DNA of 64,000 nucleotides from Micropterus salmoides. Taxonomy: Eukaryota > Chordata > Actinopteri > Centrarchiformes > Centrarchidae. Below, piece after piece: positions 1-11,220 of this stretch; positions within the stretch are counted from its first letter, which is position 1, and each line of letters begins with the position of its first letter. The stretch is from contig NW_024041151.1 of NCBI RefSeq assembly GCF_014851395.1, positions 27,845,832-27,909,831 of the forward strand, in the 5' to 3' direction. The notes below the pieces were generated by a model. The model did not search any database. It had not been told where the DNA came from and saw only the letters and a program-made list of their open reading frames with translations. Made by a program: the position numbers and the translations under genes.

Positions 1-709
1 ATGCTAATAAGCCACAGGTTTGATTAGAACTGGGCCACTGCAGTAAGAACTCATTTGTGTATGGTGCACATGCTCCTGAAGACACACGCTCATAAACTGA
101 AAGTTTCTTGCTCTCTTCTCTCTTAACTTTGACCCTCAATTTACTGTATACTGCACTATAATGGCCACTCTACATTTTGGGTTTCAACAATACGCTTAAA
201 AGAAATGTATGCCAGTTTGTATAGCATATTTACAATATTGGTAAGCCTGAGAGAAGTTCTCACCACTGTTAAATTATAGTATCCCTGACACAAGTGGCAT
301 GTAACACAAAATAAATTAAACACTCAATAAACACAATTAAGGCAAATAAAACAGAAGCCTTTTAACTACATAGCCTAAATACCTATGGTAGAAGCACAAA
401 AAGCAAGGACAAATGACCAAATAATAAAATCTGAGCAAGATAATAAGGCATTATGTTGGTTCTGAGACAGGCTGTAGGTAACTCCACCACTACACTTAAT
501 GTACGTAGAAGTTTAAATTCATCAGAAGAGAGTGACCTAGAATTTGAATGACTATGAATGCCTGGTTGACATTCATTGTAAGCCTTACATATTAAATGAT
601 TCCCACTGCTTGTAAACCTTTTCAGTGACTTTAAGCATTGTTGATCATGTGTCAGACCAATCAGAGAGACCATCAGTCTTCCTTCTTTTGAGATAGATTT
701 CCATCCAAA
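1..709. other. no recognised feature
   Basis: AT-rich sequence, no repeat family, splice pair or coding similarity recognised. The 96-codon minus-strand frame at 383-673 looks random. Confidence 0.6.
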
Positions 710-865
710 TACACTATATGGACAAAGGTGCTACCCCTGTCCTAATAAATTTGGTAGGGGCTGTGTTTTCATGGGTTGTTAAGGGAAATCTTGCCTATGG
801 ATTTAGAATGGGATGTCATAAAAGTAATGCGTAGGTGTTGCTGTATTTTTGTCCATACTAGTGTA
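710..865 (+). mobile_element. Tc1-like element, internally deleted (family B)
   Basis: Terminal inverted repeats TACACTATATGGACAAA and its near complement (TTTGTCCATACTAGTGTA) bound 156 bp. The right half (GCCTATGGATTTAGAATGGG...) is the 3' end of a common teleost Tc1-like element; most of the transposase is missing. The TA at each end fits Tc1/mariner target duplication. Confidence 0.75.
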
Positions 866-1103
866 ATAAATTAACTCCATATTATACACAATCGCTTTAA
901 AATTATTTGGTGATATTTTAAAAGTTATTCAACCCCATTATTTGGGGGGTGTACTAAATCGCACATATGTATGGTTATTATACTAATTCTTAGTAGATGT
1001 TTTCTGGTGTAAAACACCTTATTTAGCTACTTTTTGTGAGTAGCTTGTAACATAGGGTACAATTTTCAACAAAAGTGGAGTATTGTACATCCGCTCTTTA
1101 CAG

Positions 1104-1246
1104 TTTCAAAATATCTCCCACAAGACTCCAGAGAAGTTGCATTACTAAAGGCCAAGTCACTGGTTTGCGATCTTGACGCCCTAACGACCATCGTCAGCAA
1201 CAAGAAACCATCCCCCACGCTGCACACAATGGAGAACAATGACTGA
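1104..1246 (+). CDS. exon-like open segment ending in a stop, unrecognised
   Basis: A good acceptor (CGCTCTTTACAG, ending 1103) is followed by a frame of 46 codons to TGA at 1244-1246. It opens SKYLPQDSREVALLKAKS and ends PSPTLHTMENND. Composition is balanced, not low complexity, unlike the chance frames around it. After the TGA the same frame stays protein-like for about 22 codons, which would also fit a decayed coding segment with a CGA-to-TGA change. I do not recognise the protein. It could be the last exon of a plus-strand gene starting left of the window, a gene nested in tcf4, or a transposon-derived fragment. Confidence 0.25.
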
Positions 1247-1493
1247 AACTTCACAACCCTCACCCAAGATGACTTCTCAGAGACAGCTCTCAACATTTCA
1301 ACCTTAAAACATTTGTGAATCACATAGGCTCTAGTCACTTAAATGTAGAGGATTCTTTAAATCTACATCATTAACTGAAGACATGTGTAACTCTTTCTAA
1401 AAAATCCACAACAATACCTTCAAGCAGTATGTCTGACATGTCTACCACAGTAAACAAAAGTAAATCAAACCTATATCTAATTGCCAGAGAACA

Positions 1494-1819
1494 TTTGCAT
1501 TACTATGCCAGCAGTAGTTAGCATTTGATGTCTTATCCTAAGAACCAATCACTGTCCAGATAGCTAGTCAGGATTGTGTATATATATTCTGGGCTCCTCA
1601 GAGAAGGTGCATGGCAGTCTTTGGTGTCTTGTGGAAGTGTTGACAAGTATGCAGTTTTTTGAAGGAGAAAACCAACTTTAAAATTTCTTTACTATTCTTA
1701 CTAATCGTTTACCAGTCATCCATTTATCTGTCTATCTTAACGGTATGTAGACATATTTCACCTGTGTTGTTCTTTTGAAAAACTTTTTCATCTTTCCATC
1801 CTGAAGACCAAAGCGAGAG
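1494..1819 (+). promoter_or_regulatory. promoter-like module followed by a consensus splice donor
   Basis: In order on the plus strand: a perfect octamer ATTTGCAT (about 1494), AACCAATCAC (about 1541), a TATATATA box (about 1578), roughly 240 bp of sequence, then GCGAGAG|GTAAGTTG (donor GT at 1820). The spacing fits an RNA polymerase II promoter with a start near 1608 and a first exon ending at 1819. The only early ATG (1610) opens just 10 codons, so the exon would be non-coding. No partner exon was identified. It could equally be a retroelement LTR promoter or chance. Confidence 0.3.
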
Positions 1820-1906
1820 GTAAGTTGAACATTTTTACCAATACCCCTTGTATGTTTTCATCAAGGCTGTTTGTAACTAAACTATCAAATTTAAATATAA
1901 ACATGT

Positions 1907-1910
<4 letters not shown>

Positions 1911-1944
<34 letters not shown>
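1911..1944. repeat. (AT)17 microsatellite
   Basis: Uninterrupted AT dinucleotides in an AT-rich region. Confidence 0.97.
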
Positions 1945-1948
<4 letters not shown>

Positions 1949-3059
1949 AACATAGTATATTCTGACTGTATCAGATTGTACAGATAGTTTGTTATTGTAT
2001 ATTGATTGCTTAGTGTGTAAATATTTTTACACCTATGTAGAATGTTACCTGTATATTGTATATAGGGTGTATATAGTATGAATATTATTTATACTAATAC
2101 ATAGAATTTTAACTGATTCTACTTTTATTGTATTTTATTCCTTACATTCCTATATACATATATGTACACAGAAAAAGTACTGATAGCTTATATTGTTTTA
2201 CAAAGTCACCCAAGTTATCATGCTGTTCTTCTCATTGTATAAACAATAATCTTAAATTAACTTGTTATAAGTCAAGACACCATATGATGTATAATATATT
2301 GTAAAACATTTCACTGGAAAATGAGAACCAGAAGGGTTTTTCCTAAAAAGGAAGCCTTGCAACTTCACTGCATCTGAGAAAGAAAAAGCCAAATTTCAGA
2401 AAGGATTCATCTACAAGGAGAAAGGTATTAGATCAGAACATAAGATTCTCTATTCAATACTGTATTTAACTACAACTTTCTTGGTTGCTAATGAATTATA
2501 AGGAAATGGAGCATTGTTAAGTGTGTGCATAGTATTATACACTATATATAGTTATATGTTGCCATGTAAGGTGCAACCTGAAAATGGTTTAAAGGCATAG
2601 CTTGATTTTGTGTTCAGATATGAGAACAATATTGATCTTGTCATTCAACTCTCAGCAAGTCAGTCAAGCTAAGCAGGCAACAATTAAAATAAGAAATACC
2701 CACTGCCATCATACATAGTGTACAATTTTGTGTGTATTATATAAATGTAGATACAAATCCAAACCCTTAGGGTGACATTGCATAAGATCCCATCGAGTGT
2801 TAGAACTGCTGAGATAGTGTTGGTCGTTCATGGAATTTGATGACAGACAGACTGACAGATAATTCATTTATTCAGTATAAAAATCACCACCAAAAACACT
2901 GAGCCAGGAGAATTCTTGCAGGAATATATTTGAAGACACATCACTGACTCCAAAGAAGGGGCCCGGTTCTGAGAGTACTCCTTGTTATGGTACTAAAGAA
3001 GTCCTCAACGATTACACAGTGGCATTAAAGTACTATAAAACAAATGTCTGGGTTTGATA
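1945..3059. other. no recognised feature
   Basis: Very AT-rich with many TATATA and TGTATA motifs. A segment near 2340-2425 ends GAGAAAG|GTATTAG but shows no convincing acceptor. Confidence 0.55.
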
Positions 3060-3739
3060 ACAAACCGATTCTCTATTCCCTCAACAGCCAGGACCTCCAC
3101 ATCCAGCATCTTCACCACCAAGATTGTCTGAGACCAGCCAGCCGGACAGCTGCTGCAAGAATCGTTTAGCATCCTCAAATAATTTCTGCACAAACTGTCA
3201 GGAACCATCTCAGGGAATCTCATCTGCATGCTCGTCATCCTCTTTGGGGTCTCGACCTGACTGCAGTTTGCCATCATAACGACTTGAGTGGGCAAATGCT
3301 CACATACGATGGCGTCTGGCACTTTGGAGAGGTGTTCTCTTCATGGATGAATCCCAGTTTTCACTGTGCAGAGCAGATGACGTGTGTATGGCTTCGTGTG
3401 GGTGAGCGGTTTGTTGATGTCCTAGTTGTGGATCGAGTGGCCCATGGTGGCGGTGGGGTTATGGTATGGGCAGGCGTGTTTCACGGACAACAAACACAGG
3501 TGCATTTTATTGATGGCATTTTGAATGCATAGAGATACCATGACGAGATCCAGAGGCCCATTGTTGTGCCATTCATCCACAACCATCACCTCATGTTGCA
3601 GCATGATAATGCACGGCCCTATGTTGCAAGGATTACAATTCCTGGAAGCTGAAAACATCCCATTTCTTGCATGGCCAGCATACTCACCGGAGGAATTGGG
3701 GCAAAAACAAAAGTGTTGCGTTTATAATTTTGTTCAGTG
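3060..3739 (+). pseudogene. Tc1-like transposase pseudogene (family A)
   Basis: Decayed Tc1/mariner transposase. Recognisable pieces in order: sequence of the bipartite DNA-binding part (3100-3270); a first catalytic Asp block LFMDESQFSL at about 3340, in a different frame from what follows; GERFVDVLVVDRVAHGGGG then VMVWAG (3400-3475); FIDGILNA ended by a TAG where the family has CAG (3530); RYHDEIQRPIVVPFIHNHHL then LQHDNARP with the second catalytic Asp (3533-3620); WPAYSPE (about 3675). It then jumps straight to the family's 3' terminal repeat (CAAAAGTGTTGCG...TTCAGTG, to 3739), so the last part of the transposase is deleted. At least one frameshift near 3380 and a nonsense codon make it inactive. 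The 5' terminal repeat was not found. Confidence 0.88.
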
Positions 3740-5026
3740 TAAGAACACAGAAGAGGGTGGGCACATGAGGAACTTTCAGTTTAGGAGTTTGTGTGTGTCT
3801 TAGCTTAAAAGCACATTCAATAAAGTTTGCTTCAACATAGTTCTGTATATTTTGTACTGTTTTCTATTTGTGGTTGAACAACTTGTGTTATGAATAGCCA
3901 TCCAACGTTGTGATGGTTCTGAGATGATCTATAGGTAACTCATCACTATTTCAATGGCTATTAAAATCACTAACACACATTTAAACTGTACATGCTAAAG
4001 AAAGAAGTTGAAAATACTGAGATGTAAAAATCTATAAAGACAAATACCTGCCAAATATCAGTGTGAACTTAATGCAGCACTGGTTGTGTGTTCTCCAGTT
4101 GATGCAAACTCTAAGTTCCATTGTTACGATGCTGCACCATTTGACAGCCCTCAAATATGCTTCTCTATTCGCCAACAAATGTTTAACCCCACATTTCAAA
4201 AAGCTACAACGAGAACATTGCTGGTGACACTTTTCTAAAAAACAAAAACAACAACACTACAGCTTATATATTTGGTTTAGATTATAATTTTCGAATTGTC
4301 CATTTTGCTTATTTCATATTATTTGTAAAGTGTGTCTGAATGTCTCTGTGGACCTTTCTCTAAGGCTAAGAACAAATGTACTGCCGAAGCATTTTAGAAA
4401 GATTTTCAATTTTTCAGAGACAGGCTTCATTTAGCCCCTTAATTACCACATCATAAAACCTAAACACGCACATATGAACTTGTTCATTTGTAGCTAAACT
4501 AACCTTTTCAACATTTCACACTTTAGTTTTGACATGATGTGATTTCAACTGTATAAAAGTAGCTCATCTCGGCCACACCTACTGACTACCAGTTATGCAC
4601 AGCGTTCTAACTTTTTCAGCTGTATTCTAAAACTAACATAGCTATCCTTATTAGCTAGGCTCCTTACATGCTTGCTGATAACTTTTTTGAAGGTGGGTCT
4701 CCGACATTGACAACATTGTGTTGGAAGATTTGTGCAGCGGTGTTTAGGAAACTAACTATTCAATTGACAGACAGGTCTGTTGTCAATGTGTTTGCGAGCA
4801 ACAACTTCTAAATATAGATTTAGGACACATACAAACACTGGTCATGTATCATGATAATTAACAGCATTAAATCCATTGATTAAAAATTAAGAGATCTTGC
4901 AGCTGACCTTTGTATTCATTTTGTTTTTACTTTCACTTTTTTTGTGCTTTTAAAATACTCATTCTGCTGTCTACTGGGTAGTCTATCATTTTAGTAGTCT
5001 GAAGCTTGAAACAATTTAGGAATTTC
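3740..5026. other. AT-rich, no gene; small inverted repeat
   Basis: Nothing coding seen. AATAGCCAT (3893-3901) and ATGGCTATT (3954-3962) are exact inverted copies 52 bp apart. An AATAAA at about 3819 has no gene before it except the Tc1 remnant. Confidence 0.55.
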
Positions 5027-6245
5027 ACTAAAACTCAGCCTTTGTATTTTGTTGAAAATAACTTCAATAAAAACTCAGGCTTTATATTTTCTTACAATAA
5101 CAGATTATACCAAATAAAGACACTCTGTAATTAGTTTCTTCTCATAAGTATGATTAAATTTGCTTATTTATTTTTTTCTCACAAGTTGGAGTGTGATTAT
5201 CGCTCCATGCTATCTAAGAGGGAACTTGTGTCATCATGTACAAGAGAACAGTGGACTCCTGTCGTTCCATACAGTACAAGTGTGGTCCCTTTTTCTGTAA
5301 TTCAAATCAATAAATAAAATGCATTTCTGTAAGTGTAGACTAAGCACATAGATATGATGACAAAATGTATTGACATTCAGTGGTTGTGAAAACTGGTCAG
5401 TTTGGTGTTTTAGGACTGAACAAGTTTAAAGCTGTAGTCAAAGTCTGATGTGAAATACTTTTTAACAATTAATTAAAACTGAATAGAAAGTATCTTACCT
5501 CTAATCATTTAATTAATAATTCAACTCTGGTTGTTTTTCTATTTTTGTTCCTTTTTTTGGAATCTACAATTCATTTTACTCTCCAGGCCTTCAGTGTAGC
5601 CCTTTATTTTGATACATGTTGATCTTAAAACACAAGACATCCACTAAACCTCAGCCTTTATATTTTGTTTTAAAAGAATGTATAGAAAATAAAGAGACTA
5701 TTTAGTTAGTTTATTTTGTCTCAAAAGTATGATTAAATTTGCTTATTTATTATTTTCACACAAGTTGGAGTGTGATTATCGCTCCATGCTATCTAAGAGG
5801 GAACTTGTGTCATCATGTACAAGAGAACAGTGGACTCCTGTCGTTCCACACAGTACAAGTGTGGTCCCTTTTTCTGTAATTCAAATGCATATCTTTAAGT
5901 GTAGACTAAGCACACAAATATAATGAAAAAAAATGTATTGATGTCCAGTGCTTGTGAAAGCTGGCCAGGTTAGTATTTTGGGACAGAACAAGTTTAAAGC
6001 TCTAGATGTCAAATGTCAAATATTTTTTTATTAATTAATACTTTTTTTTATAATTAATTAAAACCATAAAAGTATCTTTATACTGACCATTTTATTTATA
6101 ATTCTACCCTGGCTGTTTTTCTATTTTTGTTCCCTTATTTAGAATCTAAAATTCTCCAGGCCTTCAGTGTAGCCCTGTATTTTAATACATGTTGATCTTA
6201 AAACACAAGACATCGACTAAAACTCAGCCTGTATATTTTGTTAGA
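5027..6245. repeat. tandem duplication of a ~580-bp unit (two copies plus a terminal fragment)
   Basis: Unit A runs about 5027-5642 and unit B about 5643-6215. The unit's opening motif (ACTAAAACTCAGCC...TATTTTGTT) recurs at 5027, 5643 and 6216. Corresponding positions are offset by 579 bp in the core. Outside the core the copies have diverged by many substitutions and indels, so the duplication is not recent. Inside, 5181-5307 and 5760-5886 (127 bp each) differ at one base only (CCATAC versus CCACAC). The core keeps an open frame in both copies (LECDYRSMLSKRELVSSC at its start). It contains short inverted repeats (ACAAGTT/AACTTGT; GTGGA...TCCAC). Function unknown. Confidence 0.85.
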
Positions 6246-6534
6246 AAAAATTAAGAAATTGTGTTTCAAGAGACAGCTTTCTTTACTGAGTAGCTTGTAT
6301 AATAGCCCCTCTACAGTCTGATAGACTCCCTGGGGCTGCAAGCCATTCACTCTATAGGGGAGTGTTAAGAACGACGTGTGTGAATGAGTCGTTAAAATCT
6401 TTGCTTGATCCACTAGAGGCACTGCTGAGTATGGACTTAAACACTCACACACCTGCAGGTCCCCTCTTGACAATAGTTTAAAAAATTTACCAGATGGTTT
6501 TAGACATGATTTTAGCATGATTTAAAGCATGTCC

Positions 6535-6563
6535 AACAGGGGACCTAAAAAATGTCCCCTGTT
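6535..6563. other. perfect 10-bp inverted repeat with 9-base loop
   Basis: AACAGGGGAC (6535-6544) and GTCCCCTGTT (6554-6563) are exact complements, GC-rich in an AT-rich region. Related GTCCCCTCTT motifs occur at about 6459 and 6572. No gene is adjacent. Confidence 0.7.
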
Positions 6564-6797
6564 CACTTTTTAGTCCCCTCTTAGTGGGTGTGTAACGACG
6601 TCGAGGTCCACTGTTAGATAGGTTGGTAAGTGCACACACACACGTGTTGATGATCATAATAAATGGTCTCTGATTGACAGAAATGAGGACAGTGGTCATG
6701 CTGCGAGAACATCAAGCGTGTGAGCTCTATAGCCCCACTGTTCTCATCTGGTCTCCAACCAAACTCTATAATTAACTGTAGACCTGCCCCATCCCCC

Positions 6798-6798
<1 letters not shown>

Positions 6799-6842
<44 letters not shown>
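6799..6842. repeat. (AC)22 microsatellite
   Basis: Uninterrupted AC dinucleotides. Reading frames through it on the minus strand (VCVCVC) are artefacts. Confidence 0.98.
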
Positions 6843-6846
<4 letters not shown>

Positions 6847-7501
6847 AAACAGCATGTGGTGATCAGAAAGAGTTCTGACTGTCATCAGATCTGTTATTTT
6901 GAAGTTTCTCAATTGAAATGTTCCTGAAAAATTAAGAAATGAAAACATCCTTCTTTTGTTTTCTTTGTTTTGAATGAAAATTATCATCAGAAGTCGAACT
7001 GCAGTGTCATCAAACAGTTTTACACCTTCCCAATATGGGAACATTTCAGACACTACATCTCCCATTGAAATGACTGACGCCATAATGAGCTGTAACAAAT
7101 TGACTCGAAACTTAAGTGAGCTGGACCTCCAACTAAAAATCAAACAATATCCTTTTTGGCAACATTATATCAAAATATTCTCTCTTTTCTGTAATATAAT
7201 ATTGTTGTATTCCCTTGATTAAAGCTTTTCTCTTTGTACTCTCTATTGCTGTTTTTGCTGCTCAACATTAACCGACACTTTTAGCACCTTTAGTCTTTAG
7301 TCAGTAATTCGATTTCTAGCAGCAGCTACTGTTTCAGCTAAAAATGTAACTTCTTTCAGTCACTGTGTTTAAACTACCACTTTAACTTTTGTCAGTAATT
7401 CTGTATCGCCTGCCACATTATTGCTCAAGTGCAGGACTTTTAAATATGAATGAACGTCCATCACGTTCAAGCCCTTGTCAAACAAGTTCACACAGTGCAC
7501 A
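6843..7501. other. no recognised feature
   Basis: AT-rich unique sequence. An 82-codon plus frame at 6974-7222 has no recognisable similarity. Confidence 0.5.
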
Positions 7502-8016
7502 TTAAGGACCCATTTATACTTGTGCGTAGGTGTGTCCGTCATTCTGCAATTACACCCCCAAATGCTAGTCGGCAGTAGCGCTACAGCGTCCACTGTGTTG
7601 ACTTTTGCCGGCCAAGCAGGCTAACCTCCGGTTTAGCGCTACGCTAACGTAAATGGCGGTAAAATTGTATACGTGCGGCTGGTGTAGCCTTTTCAAATGT
7701 TACCGACCGAATGGATCACATTCTGATAGTGAAACGAATCATTTCACTCGGGTTGCGACTGTCAAATATATCGATTCACTGTGTTACAGCCGCTGTTTTG
7801 GCCGCTAGTAAATGTTACTTCAAAGCGCGGGGTACTTCCGGTCGGCTCGGAGGCATTGCGAGGCTACCCAGCCGACCAATCACAGAGCTTACGGTCCGCG
7901 TCAACTCAACGTGTGGTTACATTTTTGAGGAGGTGCACGTCAGGCGACAGCGTAGCCTCTGCGTAGTCCCGTAGCCTACGCCATCGATTTGACGCAGAAG
8001 TATAAATTGCACTTAA
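7502..8016. mobile_element. PIF/Harbinger-like non-autonomous element, CpG-rich
   Basis: Inverted ends share ATTTATACTT(G/C)TGCGT, reading in from 7512 and out to about 8009, flanked by TTAA/TAA on both sides. The interior is strikingly GC- and CpG-rich compared with its AT-rich surroundings. Both long open frames inside are spurious. Superfamily assignment rests on the ends and flanking TAA, and is tentative. Confidence 0.55.
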
Positions 8017-8898
8017 GACTGCCAGGTGAATCTCTGTGCATTTCGCATACCAGAGCTTTTAAATTTTGTGTCTGTAGTGACGTTCACACGCTGGCGCACC
8101 GGTAATGATACGTTGATCGCCAACCAGCAATGTCTGATTTGCCAGAGCTGAATGGAGAGCAAACCCAGAGCCATGTAGAGAGCTACACAATCCACCATCA
8201 TTGTAAAAATATAAAAGGTCCATTGGTGATGTTTGCTAGTAAAGATGGTTTTGATTTGTTTGTCTATGTTTCTTATGATTGCATAGAAGGCTACAGTATG
8301 GCAAAAAAAATGTCCAAGAGACTGAGAAAGAAGAAAACTGAGAGAAGAGAAGGAACTGGGGGCAGTGGGGCATTGAGGAGCTAAAGAGATAACTATTTTG
8401 CCAAAAACAAAATAGAACAGAACTTAAACACAGAGAATATTGGAATTTTTTTATTGCAGCTTAGTTAAGTGATTCTGTTTCAACTGACAATCTATAATAA
8501 ATCTGTTTCTATTGCCAACTAAACTTCAGGTTCGTCATTAACAATGATAAAAGGCAATGTTATTATATTATTAACAGTGATGAAACCCACACTCCAGACT
8601 TCAAAACATCACTCAGAAAGCTCACAGTCACCACAGCTATATGTTGTATGTGGAAAAGCTCGAGTAAAAACTGTGAAGCTAGCATAAGCAATGACAGCCA
8701 TCATGACTGAACACAAATGAGTGCAACCTACAGAAACTCACACTGCATCAACAGGAATAGAAAATTCAAAAGATACAGTCCTGTCCACACTGTGGGTTTG
8801 ACAGATGATGAATAGGAAGTCACCAGAAAGAGAGAGACAAACTGAAAAGCAAAACCTCCAATTAAAGGCAGAAGAAGTCAAGCTTAAAGACACAGGAG
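8017..8898. other. no recognised feature
   Basis: The 84-codon plus frame at 8130-8384 (opening MSDLPELNGEQTQSHVE, ending in a Lys/Arg-rich stretch) is not low-complexity at its start but has no recognisable relative and no splice context. Confidence 0.5.
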
Positions 8899-8996
8899 CT
8901 ACATAAAGAGCCAGTATAACTTTGAATCATATGCCATACAGGAGTCACATAACTACAATATAGGACTGGAAAAGCAGTATAACAGGTCTCCTTTAA
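8899..8996. repeat. fragment of the same MITE-like repeat as 40780-41508
   Basis: Shares GCCATACAGGAGTCACA, AACTACAATATAGGACTGGA and AACAGGTCTCCTTTAA with the right end of 40780-41508 and with 27565-27690. Confidence 0.65.
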
Positions 8997-9119
8997 ACCC
9001 CAGTGTCCCCAAGGCATAAAACCTGAACACAAGCTAAAGATTTTGAAAACCAGAAAGAAAGAAAGACAGAAATAAACTATTTATATGTCATATTTTTCAA
9101 GACCCAACCAACAGGTCAG

Positions 9120-9365
9120 ATTATCTCGGAAGGCAGAGGAGAAGAGAATCAAGGAGAGGAGAGGAAAATGCAGGGAAATGAGAGGAGATAAGTAGAAACA
9201 AAAGGAGAGGAGGGAAGACATAGGGAGAGGAAACAAGGAGTAGACAGATGGAACAAGGAGGGAAAAGAAGAAATAAGGAGAGGAAACATGTCGAAGAGAG
9301 GAGACATGGAGTGGAGGAGAGGGCACAAGGACAGAAGAGGAGAAAACAAGAGAGGAGGGGAGTTG
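9120..9365. repeat. purine tract (GGAGA-rich), ~245 bp
   Basis: Almost only A and G on plus with repeated AGGAGAGGA and AAGGAG motifs. Confidence 0.92.
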
Positions 9366-9570
9366 CTGAGTGGAAAAAAATATTAAGTCTTTATAAATGT
9401 ATTAAATTATAAAACAAAAGTCAAAGGGTGACATGCTGTATGAGATGAGTGACAGAATATATGGACGACAACAGGGACACAAAGATCTAATTGAGTCATT
9501 TTATATAATGCAAAAAGAAGATTCTTGTCATTTCAGTGAACTACATTCATGTTATTATCCTGGGTCATCA

Positions 9571-9709
9571 CCCCCCCCCACACACACACACACACACTCA
9601 CTAAAATGAGAGTAAGAGTCAGATTACGTCTCTGTATCTTCTCCTTTAAAGCTGCTTAAACTGTCTAACACCCACAATCCCACTGTGTGTGTGTGTGTGT
9701 GTGTGTGTG
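9571..9709. repeat. C-run plus (CA)n and a (TG)n microsatellite
   Basis: C9 followed by CA repeats (to 9597), then about 85 bp of unique sequence and a TG run at 9684-9709. The two arrays are in opposite orientation. Confidence 0.93.
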
Positions 9710-10509
9710 GCTGGATATTTTTTATACAATCTAGATGCTGGACAAGCAGAGGAAGTGATGTAACGATCACATTCAGGAAGTCACCCATGTCCTGTTTTGT
9801 TACATGATTCGTGCTCTCTCTCTCCTCAGCTCCCTTCTTTCCTTCCCTTGCTTCCCTCTTTTCTTACCTGCACGCCTCACTCCTTTTCTCCCTCCTTCTC
9901 TTTTCCTATTGCTGTTCCTTCTTGCTTTTTTCATGTTTTAATATGTTAAGCGTGTTAATCTTGATAAAAGACGAGGCTAGCAGACAACCTTGACTTCTTC
10001 CACTATGCCGGACCCACAAGTGGATTCATGATTATACACTCAAATCCACAAAACTTTGTTTTAAATTCTAGTGGGGATATTGCATTTTCCAAAAAACACA
10101 ACACGTATGCAACCTTGTGTTCTAAAAAGTGCTTTAATTTGATCATGTTCAACTAACTAAATGGCAAATGTAAGAAATCTAATGCCATCTAAATTTAGTT
10201 TTATATCGACATAAAAAGTTGATTTATTTTCCCTACCTAGAAACTAAAGCATGATGGAGGTTTAGGCACGCAAAGGACTTGGATAAGGTCATGCAATGGC
10301 TGTTGTCTTGGGTACATATTAAAAACACAACGCTGTGTCCTAGAAATTTGTTGCATAAAAATGCATGTATGGTTTTCTTCCACTCTAAAGCTACTTAGGA
10401 GAAAATTTAAGGAGGAAATCACGGTTCAAGAGGTTAATGGCGAGTATTTCATTCATGTGTCTGTCTCACGCAGTCAGTGTGCCAGTGTGTCTGTCAGAAA
10501 TGTATTTCT

Positions 10510-10655
10510 ACACACACACACACATACACACACACACACACACACAAACACACAAACACACACCCACAAAGAGGCCAGCGTTTCCTGTCATTAGGCAGCA
10601 AAGCCATTCTATAATTAGAACATCTGGACGTAAGTAAGTTTAGTGCCAATGCCCT

Positions 10656-10687
<32 letters not shown>

Positions 10688-10688
10688 T
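10510..10688. repeat. two CA-type microsatellites
   Basis: CA-rich with ATA and AAA interruptions at 10510-10568 and a pure AC run at 10657-10686. More diffuse ACAC sequence continues to about 10806. Confidence 0.95.
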
Positions 10689-11202
10689 TTTTCCATAAGC
10701 ATGTTAACGCACATACATACACACATAGGCAAACATTTGCAAAAACCATGCAACCACATAAAGTCACAGCAACCCACACACACAGATAGCAAATACACAC
10801 ACACACGTATGCACCAAAAACTGTATATGCTTCAGACATAACTTCGATGTGTTTCAGTCAAAAATGATTTCTTTTGTTGTTGATTGTTTTGTGCAGTTTT
10901 GCAAAAAAAAAAAAAATATATATATATAAATAAATGCACATTAAAGCAAGAAAACAAACAACAGCTTGGAGAGCTAATGGCACGCTAAATGAAGAGAGAG
11001 AATAGCTCATGTAGACAGAGAGACAGAGAGAAAGGGAGGGAGAGACAGAAAGAGTGAGAGGGAAAAAACATTAGCAAGTTCAAACATGGTTTACTTGAAT
11101 CACCCGTGTTATGTGTTTTTTTTCTGAGCAGAGTTTAGAGCCTACAGAGGCCTTTCCAAAAAGAGAGATTAATATTGATAATAAGAAGGCTGTTCCTTTT
11201 TG

Positions 11203-11220
11203 TCCCCCCCCTCCCCCCCC
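11203..11220. repeat. interrupted C-run
   Basis: Eight C, T, then eight C; plus-strand poly-C with one interruption. Confidence 0.95.

Noticed and set aside
6614..7143. Minus-strand frames containing Cys-Val repeats
   Set aside because: Produced by the (AC)22 microsatellite.
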